Assembly: GCF_900108065.1 (NCBI RefSeq)
Contig: NZ_FNVQ01000007.1
Coordinates: 124,001 to 188,000 of the forward strand
DNA length: 64,000 bases
Direction: 5' to 3'
DNA from: Marinobacterium lutimaris
Lineage (GTDB): Bacteria > Pseudomonadota > Gammaproteobacteria > Pseudomonadales > Balneatricaceae
The notes beneath the pieces were generated by a model, which did not search any database, was not told the DNA's origin, and worked only from the letters and a program-made list of their open reading frames with translations. The stretch's first letter is position 1. Each line of letters starts with the position of its first letter. The translations under genes and the position numbers were made by a program. Below are positions 44,656 to 54,200 of the stretch, piece after piece.

Positions 44656-45687
44656 TTATTGCGCCAGACCGGCATCCTTCAGAGCGCTGTCGATCCATTT
44701 CTGGTCGATGTTCTGCTCTTTCAGCCATTCGATGTAGGAGGGCTGACCGATCTTCTGGAATTCAGCCAGCTCTGCTTCGGTCGGCTTGTACACTTCCATA
44801 CCCTGTTCTTCCAGGTACTTCACGTGTGACTCGACCTGAGATTCCACCGCTTCACGGTTGATCTCGTTGGCTTCAACCACGGCTTCCTGCAGGGCTTTGC
44901 GATCTTCTTCGGACAGGCTGTCGATCAGCTCGCCGTTACCGATCAGGAACTGGTCGGAGTACTGGATATCAGCCAGGGTCAGGTACTTCTGCACCTCAAA
45001 CAGGCTGCCGAGGATGATGTACATCGGCGGGTTCATCTGGCCATCGGCCACACCGGTGCGCAGCGCCATGTAAACCTCGGTCCAGGGGATCGGGGTGCCG
45101 GAAGCGCCGAAGGATTCGAACAGGGCTACCTGGCTCTTGTCCATGGCGCGGAAGCGCAGGCCGTCGAAGTCGGCCGGTGAGTGGATCGGACGTTCGTTGT
45201 TGGTGAACGCCAGGAAACCACCCTCTTCAACGACCGCCAGGATGCGGGCGCCGGTACGGTTGTAGAACTCTTCCTGGGAGGCTTTCCAGTATTCACCGTT
45301 GTCAAAGAAATCACGGGCACTGTCGAAACCATCAAACATGAACGGGATAGCGCTGACAAAGATCTCCGGGAACTGCGGAGAGACACCGCCGAAAGAGGCG
45401 ATGTTCAGGCTGGGGGTGTTCATGACCTGTTCCATGCGCTCCTGCTCTTCACCCAGCATGCTGTTGGGGTAGAGTTTCAGCTCCAGCTCGCCGCCGGTTT
45501 TCTCTTCAACCAGCTTCTTCAGGTTGGAGGCGAACAGGTGAACGGCGTTCTTTTCCGCGTCGGGCGCGCCGTTGTAGCTCAGGTTGATGGTCTGCGCCTG
45601 CAGGCTGCAGGCAGTGGCCAGGCCAGCACCGAGAACCAGGCCTTTCAGCAGGCTCAGGGGCTTCTTGATGAAACGCTGTGAGGTCAT
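44656..45687 (-). CDS. TRAP transporter substrate-binding protein (DctP family), dipeptidase operon
   Basis: A 343-residue exported protein. The signal peptide ends near SLQAQ-TI (about residue 33). The carboxylate-binding arginine lies in GLRFRAMDKS, and TNNERPI is present. It brings a carboxylated ligand to the DctQM pair. Because the same operon ends with a D-Ala-D-Ala dipeptidase, a D-amino-acid dipeptide is a reasonable but unproven ligand. The gene is preceded by a LysR gene in the same direction, 90 bp away. Confidence 0.92.
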   Translation of the reverse strand: MTSQRFIKKPLSLLKGLVLGAGLATACSLQAQTINLSYNGAPDAEKNAVHLFASNLKKLVEEKTGGELELKLYPNSMLGEEQERMEQVMNTPSLNIASFGGVSPQFPEIFVSAIPFMFDGFDSARDFFDNGEYWKASQEEFYNRTGARILAVVEEGGFLAFTNNERPIHSPADFDGLRFRAMDKSQVALFESFGASGTPIPWTEVYMALRTGVADGQMNPPMYIILGSLFEVQKYLTLADIQYSDQFLIGNGELIDSLSEEDRKALQEAVVEANEINREAVESQVESHVKYLEEQGMEVYKPTEAELAEFQKIGQPSYIEWLKEQNIDQKWIDSALKDAGLAQ

Positions 45688-45777
45688 GATCTCTCCCTAG
45701 TATTGTTGTCAGTAACCTGACGGTCACAGTATCCGTTGCGTTGTTGACCTTTCAATGGGGTTTGTGTTGCTTTTAAG

Positions 45778-46710
45778 TCAACGAAGATGGGGCGAAACGT
45801 CGCTATTCAGAAACTGAGTATGGCTTTTCAGGTGATCCAGCAGTGCCTGGGCCGGTAATGTCAGATCGCGGCCAGCGATACTGAGCACGCGGGCCCGCGC
45901 ATTGGCGAGTACTCCATCCTGCATCGGCAGCGCCTTGATAATGCCTGCCTCGATCTCCGAACTGACGGTGAGTGCGGGCATAAAGGTGATACCGATGCCG
46001 GCGGAGACAAAGCTCTTCAGCACCGATACCGAGTTGGTCTTCAGGTGTGGTTCCAGGCGCAGGTGATTGCTCTCCTGGGCCAGGTTGACCAGCCTTCCCA
46101 TACCGGTGGTGCTGTCGATCAGTGCCAGTGGGTAGTCGACGATCTCGTTCAGCGCGAGGGGAGTGTCGCGGCTACTTAGCGGATGCTGGGCCGGCACGAT
46201 CAGATCCAGCGGATGCAGGGTCTCTACATGATTATGCAGCTTGGGGTTCGGCGCCGAGGCATAGGTAACGGCGAAGTCGATCTGGTTGTCTTCCAAAAGC
46301 TGCACGGCGTTCAGTGCGCCGGCCATCTGGATGCTCAGCCGTATGCCGGGGTAGGCGGCGATAAAACTCTGCAGCGAGGAGGAGATCAGATCGGTGATAA
46401 AGCCCTCGCCCAGGGCGATGCTTATCTGACCGCGCTGAAGCTCCTTCAGGTCGTGGATCCGTGACAGCGCCGCCGCCTCGTTGGCGCGCATCTGCCGGTA
46501 GTAAACGAGCAGCTCGTTGCCGGCTTCGGTCAGCGGTGATTGACTGTTACTGCGCTCCCAGACCGGCATCTCCACCGCCTGTTCTAGCTGGCTGATCAGC
46601 CGACTGACGGAGGCGGGATCGACGCCAAGACGCGCGGCCGCCTTACGCAGACTGCCTGAGCGCGACAGGGCATTGAGATACTCAAGAGCACGAGGGTTAA
46701 GTTGGCGCAT
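45778..46710 (-). CDS. LysR-family transcriptional regulator
   Basis: A 310-residue regulator. The N-terminal helix-turn-helix is seen in ALEYLNALSRSGSLRKAAARLGVDPASVSRLISQLE (about residues 8-43 in total). The C-terminal ligand domain has two alpha/beta lobes. It lies directly upstream of the TRAP-dipeptidase genes on the same strand, so it probably controls them, perhaps also being co-transcribed. LysR genes are more often divergent from their targets, so this arrangement is slightly unusual. Confidence 0.9.
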   Translation of the reverse strand: MRQLNPRALEYLNALSRSGSLRKAAARLGVDPASVSRLISQLEQAVEMPVWERSNSQSPLTEAGNELLVYYRQMRANEAAALSRIHDLKELQRGQISIALGEGFITDLISSSLQSFIAAYPGIRLSIQMAGALNAVQLLEDNQIDFAVTYASAPNPKLHNHVETLHPLDLIVPAQHPLSSRDTPLALNEIVDYPLALIDSTTGMGRLVNLAQESNHLRLEPHLKTNSVSVLKSFVSAGIGITFMPALTVSSEIEAGIIKALPMQDGVLANARARVLSIAGRDLTLPAQALLDHLKSHTQFLNSDVSPHLR

Positions 46711-46731
46711 GGGTGGGGCTTGTTCGCAGCT

Positions 46732-47163
46732 TTACTGGCGTTGACGCATATCGTTGCGGTGCAGCTCGATGCCCTGATCGCGGCAACGCTGGTAGTTGAG
46801 ACGGGTTGCGCCCAACACCTCCTCATCCTGCACCACGATCTCGACAATGCGCTCAAAGGCGAAGGCATCCTCGGGCAGCTGCAGGGCCAGGTTGATAAAT
46901 ACCTGCTGATGATCCGGGCGCTGCTCGCCGCAGCCGATCTCTATCGGTGCGGACGGGGTTTTGCCAAGAATTACATGGGGTATAAAGGCATCGGCGCGGA
47001 ACGACCAGAGGTGGGCGTCGAGACGCTCCACCTCGGTCTCGTCCGAGACATGAATGTAGATCCGCTTGCCCAGGGCAAGCACCTTCTCGCAGAGCCGGCA
47101 CAGGAACTGCTCACGGCTGTCCCGGTCGGCTTCTGCGAGGATGTAGTAGTCGGCGCGACTCAT
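46732..47163 (-). CDS. holC: DNA polymerase III chi subunit
   Basis: A 143-residue protein matching HolC. It begins SRADYYILAEADR and has the family pattern CRLCEKVLALGKRIYIHV, then HLWSFRADAFIPH. Chi binds psi in the clamp loader and contacts single-strand-binding protein at the replication fork. It lies 16 bp after pepA, as in many gammaproteobacteria. The valS gene that usually follows is displaced here. Confidence 0.92.
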   Translation of the reverse strand: MSRADYYILAEADRDSREQFLCRLCEKVLALGKRIYIHVSDETEVERLDAHLWSFRADAFIPHVILGKTPSAPIEIGCGEQRPDHQQVFINLALQLPEDAFAFERIVEIVVQDEEVLGATRLNYQRCRDQGIELHRNDMRQRQ

Positions 47164-47179
47164 CGGATCGTTTTCAGTC

Positions 47180-48688
47180 TCAGTCTTCAGCCAGGTCTTT
47201 CTGCTCTGACAGATCCAGCAGGTACTGGCTCAGCAGCGGTACGCAGCGACCGGTAGCGCCTTTCGCCTTGCCGCTGTTCCAGGCCACACCGGCGATATCC
47301 AGGTGCGCCCAGCGGTACTCGGTGGTAAAGCGGGACAGGAAGCAGGCCGCGGTGATAGTACCGGCCGGGCGACCGCCGATGTTGGCGATATCGGCAAAGT
47401 TGGAATCCAGCTGCTCCTGGAACTCGTCCCACAGCGGCAGCTGCCAGGCGCGATCGGCGGCGTAGTCGCCAGCATCGAGCAGGGACTCGGCCAGATCGTC
47501 ATCGTTACTCAAAAGGCCGGTGGCCTGATGACCCAGGGCGATGATGCAGGCGCCGGTCAGGGTAGCGATATCGATCACGCTCTGTGGCTCGTAACGGCCC
47601 ACGTAGGTCAGGGCATCGCAGAGTACCAGGCGGCCTTCCGCATCGGTGTTCAGAATCTCAACAGTCTGGCCGGACATGGTGGTGACGATATCACCCGGCT
47701 TGGTGGCCTTGCTGCCCGGCATGTTTTCGGCGGCCGCGATCACGCCGACCACGTTGATCGACAGGTGCATCTCGGCCACGGCTTCCATGGCACCGAGTAC
47801 GCTGGCGGCACCGCCCATGTCGTACTTCATCTCGTCCATGGCCGCGCCCGGTTTCAGGCTGATACCGCCGGTATCAAAGGTGATGCCCTTGCCGACCAGG
47901 GCATGGGGTTTTTCCTCGGCGTCGTCGGCGCCGGTGTAGCGCATAACGATCAGCTTGGAGGGTTCGGCGCTGCCACGACCGACCGACAGCAGGGAGCCCA
48001 TACCCAGCTCTTCCATCTGTGCTTCATCGAGCACTTCAACCTCGATGCTTTCGTAGGTTTCGGCCAGGGCGATGGCGCGCTCCGCCAGGTAGCTCGGTGT
48101 GCAGATATTGCCCGGCAGGTTGGCCAGGTCGCGGGCGCTGTTAACGCCATTGGCGATGGATACGCCGTCGAGCAGAGCGCCTTCGCCCAGTTCGGTGTCA
48201 TCTTCAGACAGCAGCAGGGAGATCATCTCCAGCTTGATCGGATCTGCTTTCTTGCTCTTGGTAGCATCGTACTGATACAGCTCGGCGGTGATCCATTCCA
48301 CCAACTGACGGGTCTGGCGGTAGGTGTCTTCCTGGTCAGAGGCGAGACCGTCCAGGGCGATGGTAGCGCTGGCTATGCCCGCTTTTTTCAGACCGCCTGC
48401 GATGGCGGTAACCAGCTTGCGGTAGTGTCGGTCTTTGCGCTCGTCTGCCTTGCCAAGGCCCACGACCATGACGCGGCGCGCTTTCAGACCCGGCAGTTTG
48501 AACAGGGTGACCAGCTCGCCGGCCTTGCCGGTGATATCGCCGTTGTCGATCAATTCCTTGAGATAGCCAGAAGTAGCTTTGTCCAGGGCGGCTGCGGACG
48601 GGGAGAGCTTGCCCTCCGCTTCAACGCCGACGACGATACAATCGGTTTCCAGAGTTTCCACCGGGCCATTGACGATCTCGAAATCCAT
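47180..48688 (-). CDS. pepA: Leucyl aminopeptidase PepA
   Basis: A 502-residue dinuclear-metal aminopeptidase (M17). Metal and active-site motifs are present: VGKGITFDTGGISLKPG (lysine and aspartate), MKYDMGGAA, and NTDAEGRLVLCD (the family signature with aspartate, glutamate and arginine). It removes N-terminal residues from peptides; in E. coli it also acts as a DNA-binding protein. I begin at MDFEIV, ATG 48688. It is divergent from lptF and followed by holC. Confidence 0.95.
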   Translation of the reverse strand: MDFEIVNGPVETLETDCIVVGVEAEGKLSPSAAALDKATSGYLKELIDNGDITGKAGELVTLFKLPGLKARRVMVVGLGKADERKDRHYRKLVTAIAGGLKKAGIASATIALDGLASDQEDTYRQTRQLVEWITAELYQYDATKSKKADPIKLEMISLLLSEDDTELGEGALLDGVSIANGVNSARDLANLPGNICTPSYLAERAIALAETYESIEVEVLDEAQMEELGMGSLLSVGRGSAEPSKLIVMRYTGADDAEEKPHALVGKGITFDTGGISLKPGAAMDEMKYDMGGAASVLGAMEAVAEMHLSINVVGVIAAAENMPGSKATKPGDIVTTMSGQTVEILNTDAEGRLVLCDALTYVGRYEPQSVIDIATLTGACIIALGHQATGLLSNDDDLAESLLDAGDYAADRAWQLPLWDEFQEQLDSNFADIANIGGRPAGTITAACFLSRFTTEYRWAHLDIAGVAWNSGKAKGATGRCVPLLSQYLLDLSEQKDLAED

Positions 48689-48888
48689 GACGACTCCATA
48701 CAAGACATTGCAGACTGATTGCGGGATAATGCCCCGCCTATAACGACGCTACGAATTAAGTCTATCGCTTCCTTCGTACTCGCCGCACTATACAGCGGTT
48801 ACGGGAAGCAGTGCCAGACTCGGCACTGGTTTAACTTGAGCCGTTAACCCGAACACCATCCTTCAGTAATCGCGACAGGGATTGAGTT

Positions 48889-50013
48889 TTGATCATTTTT
48901 CGGTATCTCTCCCGCGAGGTTTTAATCTCCACCACCGCAGTCACCGCGGTACTGCTGCTGATTATCACCAGCGCCCGGCTGATCAAGTATCTGACCGAAG
49001 CGGCCACCGGCAAACTGGACGCCGACTTTGTCCTGTTGGTGCTGGCTTACCGTATTCCCGGCTTTCTTGAACTGCTGCTGCCGCTGGGGCTGTTTCTCGG
49101 CATTTTGCTTGGCTTTGGCCGCCTCTACCTGGAAAGCGAGATGGTGGTGCTGCGTGCCTGCGGCGTCAGTCATAAACGCCTGGTGCTCTATGCCCTGGGG
49201 CCGGCGGTGCTGGTCTCGGTAATCGTCGCCGGCATATCGCTTCTGGTAGCGCCCTGGGGGGTCGGGCAGGCAAAGACTATCTTTGCCCAGCAGGATGCAC
49301 GCAGCGAGCTGGAGCTGCTGACGCCCGGACGTTTCCAGTCGCAGAGTGATGGCCGTCAGGTCACCTATGCCCAGAGTCTCGATCAGGAGAGCTCGGCGCT
49401 GCAGCAGGTGTTTATCGCCCAGCGTAACGAAGACGGTCACCCGATGCTGCTGGTGGCGCAAAGTGCCAGCCAGAGGACCATCGATGATCAGGGGCGCTTC
49501 CTGGTGCTGGAAAACGGCTACCGCATCGATGGCCTGCCGGGCAAGGCTGACTACGGCATCACCCGCTACGGCGAATACGGTATCCGTCTGCCGGAAGCCC
49601 AGGCCGCTGAAATCGACGAAATCGAAGCGGTACCCACCGCAGCGCTGCTCAATGGTTCTACGCCGAAAGAGCGCGCACAGCTGCACTGGCGCCTGTCGCT
49701 GCCGGTGCTGGCTTTTATCGTGACGCTGATCGCGGTGCCGCTGTCGCGCACCAATCCGCGCCAGGGCCGTTTCGCCAAGCTGATACCGTCGATCATCATC
49801 TACCTGCTGTACGTTACGCTGCTGACCGCCACCCGCTCAGCCATCGAGGATGAGAAGATCGGTGTCTGGGCGCTCTGGGCGATCCACCTGGGCTTCCTGG
49901 CGCTGGCGGCGAACCTGATCTTTGCCGGCCGCTTCTGGGAGGCGCTGTTCGGACGCCTGCCGTCGCTGCCAAGGATTCGCAGTCGCAAGTCGCAAACGGA
50001 GGGCGAAGCATGA
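48889..50013 (+). CDS. lptF: LPS export permease LptF
   Basis: A 374-residue inner-membrane protein of the LptF/LptG family, with three helices at each end and a periplasmic beta-jellyroll between (about residues 115-275). The N-terminus MIIFRYLSREVL and the segment LESEMVVLRACGVS are typical of LptF. It forms the LptB2FG complex that extracts lipopolysaccharide and feeds LptC. The start is a TTG at 48889, supported by the LptF N-terminal pattern. It overlaps lptG by 4 bp. Confidence 0.95.
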   Translation: MIIFRYLSREVLISTTAVTAVLLLIITSARLIKYLTEAATGKLDADFVLLVLAYRIPGFLELLLPLGLFLGILLGFGRLYLESEMVVLRACGVSHKRLVLYALGPAVLVSVIVAGISLLVAPWGVGQAKTIFAQQDARSELELLTPGRFQSQSDGRQVTYAQSLDQESSALQQVFIAQRNEDGHPMLLVAQSASQRTIDDQGRFLVLENGYRIDGLPGKADYGITRYGEYGIRLPEAQAAEIDEIEAVPTAALLNGSTPKERAQLHWRLSLPVLAFIVTLIAVPLSRTNPRQGRFAKLIPSIIIYLLYVTLLTATRSAIEDEKIGVWALWAIHLGFLALAANLIFAGRFWEALFGRLPSLPRIRSRKSQTEGEA

Positions 50014-51077
50014 TATTTGGGCAACTGGACCGTTATATCGCCCGCCATGTGCTGTCTGCCATCGCCGTGGTGCTGCTGATCGTCGTTGGTCTGGATCTGC
50101 TGTCGGCACTGATCGATGGGCTGGGGGATCTGACCGAACAGTACAATTTCGTCGGCCTGCTGCATTACCTGGTGCTGACGACCCCGAAGCGTATCTACGA
50201 GATGTTGCCGCTGAGCGCTCTGGTCGGCTGTCTGATCGGGCTTGGTTCCCTGGCCAGCCAATCAGAGCTGACGGTCATGCGAGCTGCGGGTTTTTCCACC
50301 GCCCGTATCGTGCTGGCGGTTTTCAAACCGGTGCTGCTGCTGATGCTGTTCGAGCTGGTGCTGGGGCAATATATCGCGCCGGCCAGTGAACAACTGGCGG
50401 TAAACAGCCGCGCCATCGCCAAGGCCACCGATGGTGTGCTGGACGCTGAAGAGGGCGCCTGGCATCGCGAAGGCAATGAATTTATCCACATAGCGGCGAT
50501 AGAGCCCGGCGGCGCTATCCACGGCATTACCCGCTACGAGTTTAATGACCAGCAGCAGTTGCTGCGCTCAAGCTATGCCCGTATCGGTGAGGCTACCGAC
50601 GATGGCTGGATTCTGCGCGACGTTCGTGACACCCGCTTTGTGGACGATCGTACCGAGGCGGGGCAGGAACCGCAGGAGCACTGGAGCACCGGGCTGACGC
50701 CGGACCTGCTGTCGGTGATTATCGTAGAGCCGGCAGACCTGTCGATCACGGGGCTGTCCAGCTACTCCGGCTACCTGGAGGAGCAGGGCGTTAACTCCGA
50801 TGCCTATCGACTGGCGATGTGGGGCAAGCTGCTGCAGCCGTTTTCCATCGCAGCGCTGGTGCTGATCGGCGTCTCGTTTATCTTCGGCCCGCTTCGCAAT
50901 GTAACGGCTGGTCAACGGGTGATCGCGGGGGTGATCTGCGGTGTCTGCTTCAAGTTCGCCCAGGATATGCTCGGCCCGGCCAGCAGTGTGTTTGGCTTTG
51001 AACCGCTGCTGGCGGTGGCTGCTCCGATACTGCTCTGCTTCGGAGCAGGTTTCTGGCTGCTGCGCAGGGCGGGCTAG
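50010..51077 (+). CDS. lptG: LPS export permease LptG
   Basis: A 355-residue partner of LptF with the same six-helix and jellyroll layout. GQLDRYIARHVL at the start and QSELTVMRAAGFS are typical of LptG. It functions with LptF and the ATPase LptB, encoded elsewhere. The ATG overlaps the lptF stop, so the two are translationally coupled. It ends convergent to the histidine kinase gene. Confidence 0.95.
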   Translation: MIFGQLDRYIARHVLSAIAVVLLIVVGLDLLSALIDGLGDLTEQYNFVGLLHYLVLTTPKRIYEMLPLSALVGCLIGLGSLASQSELTVMRAAGFSTARIVLAVFKPVLLLMLFELVLGQYIAPASEQLAVNSRAIAKATDGVLDAEEGAWHREGNEFIHIAAIEPGGAIHGITRYEFNDQQQLLRSSYARIGEATDDGWILRDVRDTRFVDDRTEAGQEPQEHWSTGLTPDLLSVIIVEPADLSITGLSSYSGYLEEQGVNSDAYRLAMWGKLLQPFSIAALVLIGVSFIFGPLRNVTAGQRVIAGVICGVCFKFAQDMLGPASSVFGFEPLLAVAAPILLCFGAGFWLLRRAG

Positions 51078-51143
51078 GCTCTGTTCTGATTCCGGGCCTG
51101 ATCCAACGGCTGATTCGGGTCTGAAAAAGAGCCGAAACCCGGT

Positions 51144-54100
51144 CTAGTTCAGATTTTCCCTCAGCCGCGTGGCGCTGCCGTACGCGGCCTCAAAATCGAA
51201 ATTGTCCGCCTGTTTCAGCAGGCGGGCTACCGGTGCGGCCAACGGCCCCGGCGGGGTTATCTCCGCCAGGTGGCGGGCCTTTTCAATGCTGTCGATATCG
51301 CCCACTTCAAGTAGCTGGATCAGCTCATCCAGCGTGCTCGCCATCTCTTTGTCATCGATCGAAAGCCTGGGGTTAGCTTCCCGCTCCTCTTCAATGGCGG
51401 ATGGTTCAGAGTAGCCCCTCATCGCCTCTATGGCCTGGCCCAGCGCCTGCTGGAAGCTTAGCAGCAGGTCCTCTGACGGTCGTTTGTTGCGCCGCAGTGA
51501 GTCTTCCAGCTCCGCGCTTTGCTGCTTCAGATCGGCCAGGGCAAGGTTGCCGGCGATCCCCTTCAGCGAATGTGCGATCAGCGCGGCCCGGGCAGGCTCT
51601 TCCTCGGCTATGGCCGCGGTGATGCGTTGGGCATCCTCGCTGTGCTGTTCGATGAACTGATCGCAGAGATGTTTCAGCAGCTGCTCATCGCCGCCGAAGC
51701 GGCGCAGCGCTGACTTGGTGTCGAAGGTGGGTACCTCAGCGTTGTCTTCGGCACTGACCTGCCAGCGTACCAGGCATTCCTGCAGGGGGGTGATATCCAG
51801 CGGCTTGCCCAGCAGGTCGTTCATGCCGGCTTCGTGCACGTTTGCAAGACACTCGGCTTCGTCGTGGGCGGTGAGGGCGATGATCGGCGTTCGGTTGTCC
51901 TGCTCGCGGATTTTACGGCTGGTTTCATAACCGTTGAGCCCCGGCATTTCGATATCCATCAGAATCAGGTTAAAGCGCCGTTCGCTGCTTAGCCTGATCG
52001 CATCCTCGCCATTTTTACAGTGGCTCACCTTCAGGCCCAGGCGTTCAAGCATGCGCCGGGCGATCAGCGCGTTGATGCTGTTATCTTCCACCAGCAGGAC
52101 ATGGGGGGCAGCCGGTCTTGAAAAAGCGGTTTCCAGCGCGTTTGCCAGGGCGCGGGCCGTGAGCAGGTTGCATCCCACCGCCTTGTTGGAGCTGCGCTCC
52201 GCATTGAAGCGTTCCAGCTGTTCAGGTGCGGCGAGGAGAATCAGCGGGGCGTCGCTGGAATAATGGCCGATCTCTCTCTCGTTGCCGACGCAATACAGGT
52301 CGATCAGTGTGGCTGTCGGCTGTGTTTCACCGCTGTCTTGCTCCTCCAGCGGTTGGTAGCCGAGAAGATTGCACAGTGGCGCCAGGCGTCCCTGTGGATC
52401 GATCAGGTGAACGGTACGCTGCTGGAGCGTTGTTGGAGGAGTCGGCTGGAAGGGTAGCTCCAGTCTGAGTGTAAAACAGCTGCCTTCGCCCTCTGTACTG
52501 CTGACATCGATCACCCCGCCCATGGTGTGAGCGAGGCGGTAGCAGATCGAGAGGCCAAGCCCGGTGCCGCTGAAGCGACGGGTGGTGGAACTGTCGCCCT
52601 GGGAAAAGGGAGTACCGAGCAGCGCCAGTTTCTCGGCGCTGATTCCCACGCCTTGATCGGAAACCGAGATGCTGAGCTCCAGCTTGTCCGCTGTGCTCTG
52701 CCGGCTGCTGACCTGTACTCTGATTCTACCCTTGGGGCTGAATTTGATGGCGTTGTTGGTCAGCTTGACCAGGATCTGCCGCAGCCGCATGGGGTCGCCG
52801 ATCAGCCGGTGGGTGTCTGGCGCCAGGTTTTCGATCATCAGGCTCAGACCCTTGTCGTGGGCCTGCATCGATTCGCCGTCATAGACTGCCTGCAGGACCT
52901 CGTCTAGATCGAAGCAGCTGTTGCGCAGCTTCAGCGTGCCGGAGTCCAGGTCGGAGAAGTCGAGTACATCGTCGATCACTTCCAGCAGGCTATGGGCAGA
53001 GACGCGGATTTTGCTGGCGTAGTCCTTCTGCTTGGGCTCCAGTGGTGATTGCAGCAGCGTATCGCTGAAGCCGAGCAGGGCATTGAGTGGTGTGCGGATC
53101 TCATGGCTCATGTTGGAGAGGAAGTTGGACTTGGCCGCCGCAGTGGTCTGGGCGGCATGCAGGGCTTTCTCGCGCGCCTCTTCCAGCTGCTGGGCTGTGC
53201 TGATATCGCGGATCACACAGACCGCACGCAGATGAGCCTCATCCTGCACCAGCGGGCTGGCTACCAGGCTGACCGGAAAGGACGAGCCATCAGGGCGGAT
53301 AAACTCGAAGACCTGTTCTTTCTGCTCGCGGCTTGCGCCCAGGGTGCTTAGCACCGGGTCTTCCGGCAACTGGTCGAAGCCGGCCATTACCCCTGGATGC
53401 AGGACGCTATTGAGGCACTCCTCCCGCTGGCGCCCCAGAAGACGCGCAGCAGCCTCGTTGATAAACAGGCAGATACCCTGGTCATCAATGACGTACACGC
53501 CCTCATCCATGCTGTCGGTAAGGTTCTTGAGGAAGTTTTTCTCCTCTTTGAACGCCTGCTCCAGGGCCTTGGCGCCGGTCAGGTCCGTCTGGATCGCGAT
53601 AAACTCAACCGGGGCGTTATTTTCATCGAAAATCGGCACGATGGTGGCTGCAACCCAGAAATTACTGCCGTCCTTGGCGCGGGAGTTTATCTCGCCACTC
53701 CAGACTTCGCCGCGCAGCAATTGAGCGTCCATCTGCTCGAAGAACTCGGGCGGATGGTAAGCGGAGTGCACCAGGTCGTAGGTGCCGCCGAGAATCTCCT
53801 CACGAGCGTAGCCGGAGAGCTTGCAGAAGCGGTCATTGACGTAGGTGACGATGCCGTCTGTATCGCTGATGCTGACGATGGCGTGCTGGTCGAGGGCAAA
53901 TTTCTGCCGCGCCAACAGCTTCTGGACGCGGGCATTATCATTGATCAGACCGGCCAGCAGAGAGGGCAGTTCAGCGGTGCTGATATTCGTGTTGCGGGGT
54001 TCCGCAGAGGTTTTACGCAGCAGCTGGTTGATCGAAGACTCAACGGTTTCGATCATTTCGCTCAGTTGTGAGCGTTCCTGCTCAAGCTGTTGATTGGCGG

Positions 54101-54200
54101 CAAAGAGTTCTGCCGCCTTGTCTTCCAGCAGGCTTTCCGCCTCTTTGCGGGCGGCTCTTTCTCTCTCCAGGCGGCGTTGCCAGAGTGCTTCATCGGTCAT
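51144..54200 (-). CDS. Hybrid sensor histidine kinase (PAS-PAS-HisKA-HATPase-REC-Hpt), H-NOX partner
   Basis: A 1018-residue soluble kinase with no membrane helix. In order: a coiled coil (1-65), PAS (about 100-215), PAS (220-340), HisKA with H366 in NMSHEIRTPLN, HATPase (about 465-585; DQGVGIS, GTGLGLS), a degenerate receiver-like stretch (595-690), a receiver with D749 in LILMDIEMP, and an Hpt with H877 in AHSLKGIAG. It should pass phosphate along H-D-H-D to a separate response regulator. Its start overlaps the H-NOX gene by 4 bp. H-NOX proteins commonly inhibit such kinases when they bind nitric oxide; that link is established in relatives and inferred here. Confidence 0.92.
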   Translation of the reverse strand: MTDEALWQRRLERERAARKEAESLLEDKAAELFAANQQLEQERSQLSEMIETVESSINQLLRKTSAEPRNTNISTAELPSLLAGLINDNARVQKLLARQKFALDQHAIVSISDTDGIVTYVNDRFCKLSGYAREEILGGTYDLVHSAYHPPEFFEQMDAQLLRGEVWSGEINSRAKDGSNFWVAATIVPIFDENNAPVEFIAIQTDLTGAKALEQAFKEEKNFLKNLTDSMDEGVYVIDDQGICLFINEAAARLLGRQREECLNSVLHPGVMAGFDQLPEDPVLSTLGASREQKEQVFEFIRPDGSSFPVSLVASPLVQDEAHLRAVCVIRDISTAQQLEEAREKALHAAQTTAAAKSNFLSNMSHEIRTPLNALLGFSDTLLQSPLEPKQKDYASKIRVSAHSLLEVIDDVLDFSDLDSGTLKLRNSCFDLDEVLQAVYDGESMQAHDKGLSLMIENLAPDTHRLIGDPMRLRQILVKLTNNAIKFSPKGRIRVQVSSRQSTADKLELSISVSDQGVGISAEKLALLGTPFSQGDSSTTRRFSGTGLGLSICYRLAHTMGGVIDVSSTEGEGSCFTLRLELPFQPTPPTTLQQRTVHLIDPQGRLAPLCNLLGYQPLEEQDSGETQPTATLIDLYCVGNEREIGHYSSDAPLILLAAPEQLERFNAERSSNKAVGCNLLTARALANALETAFSRPAAPHVLLVEDNSINALIARRMLERLGLKVSHCKNGEDAIRLSSERRFNLILMDIEMPGLNGYETSRKIREQDNRTPIIALTAHDEAECLANVHEAGMNDLLGKPLDITPLQECLVRWQVSAEDNAEVPTFDTKSALRRFGGDEQLLKHLCDQFIEQHSEDAQRITAAIAEEEPARAALIAHSLKGIAGNLALADLKQQSAELEDSLRRNKRPSEDLLLSFQQALGQAIEAMRGYSEPSAIEEEREANPRLSIDDKEMASTLDELIQLLEVGDIDSIEKARHLAEITPPGPLAAPVARLLKQADNFDFEAAYGSATRLRENLN

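Noticed and set aside
47303-48718. A 471-codon plus-strand frame over pepA, and a similar 510-codon minus-strand frame over lysS (61604-63136)
   Set aside because: Both arise from codon bias of the true genes. Neither has recognisable domains or ribosome sites.
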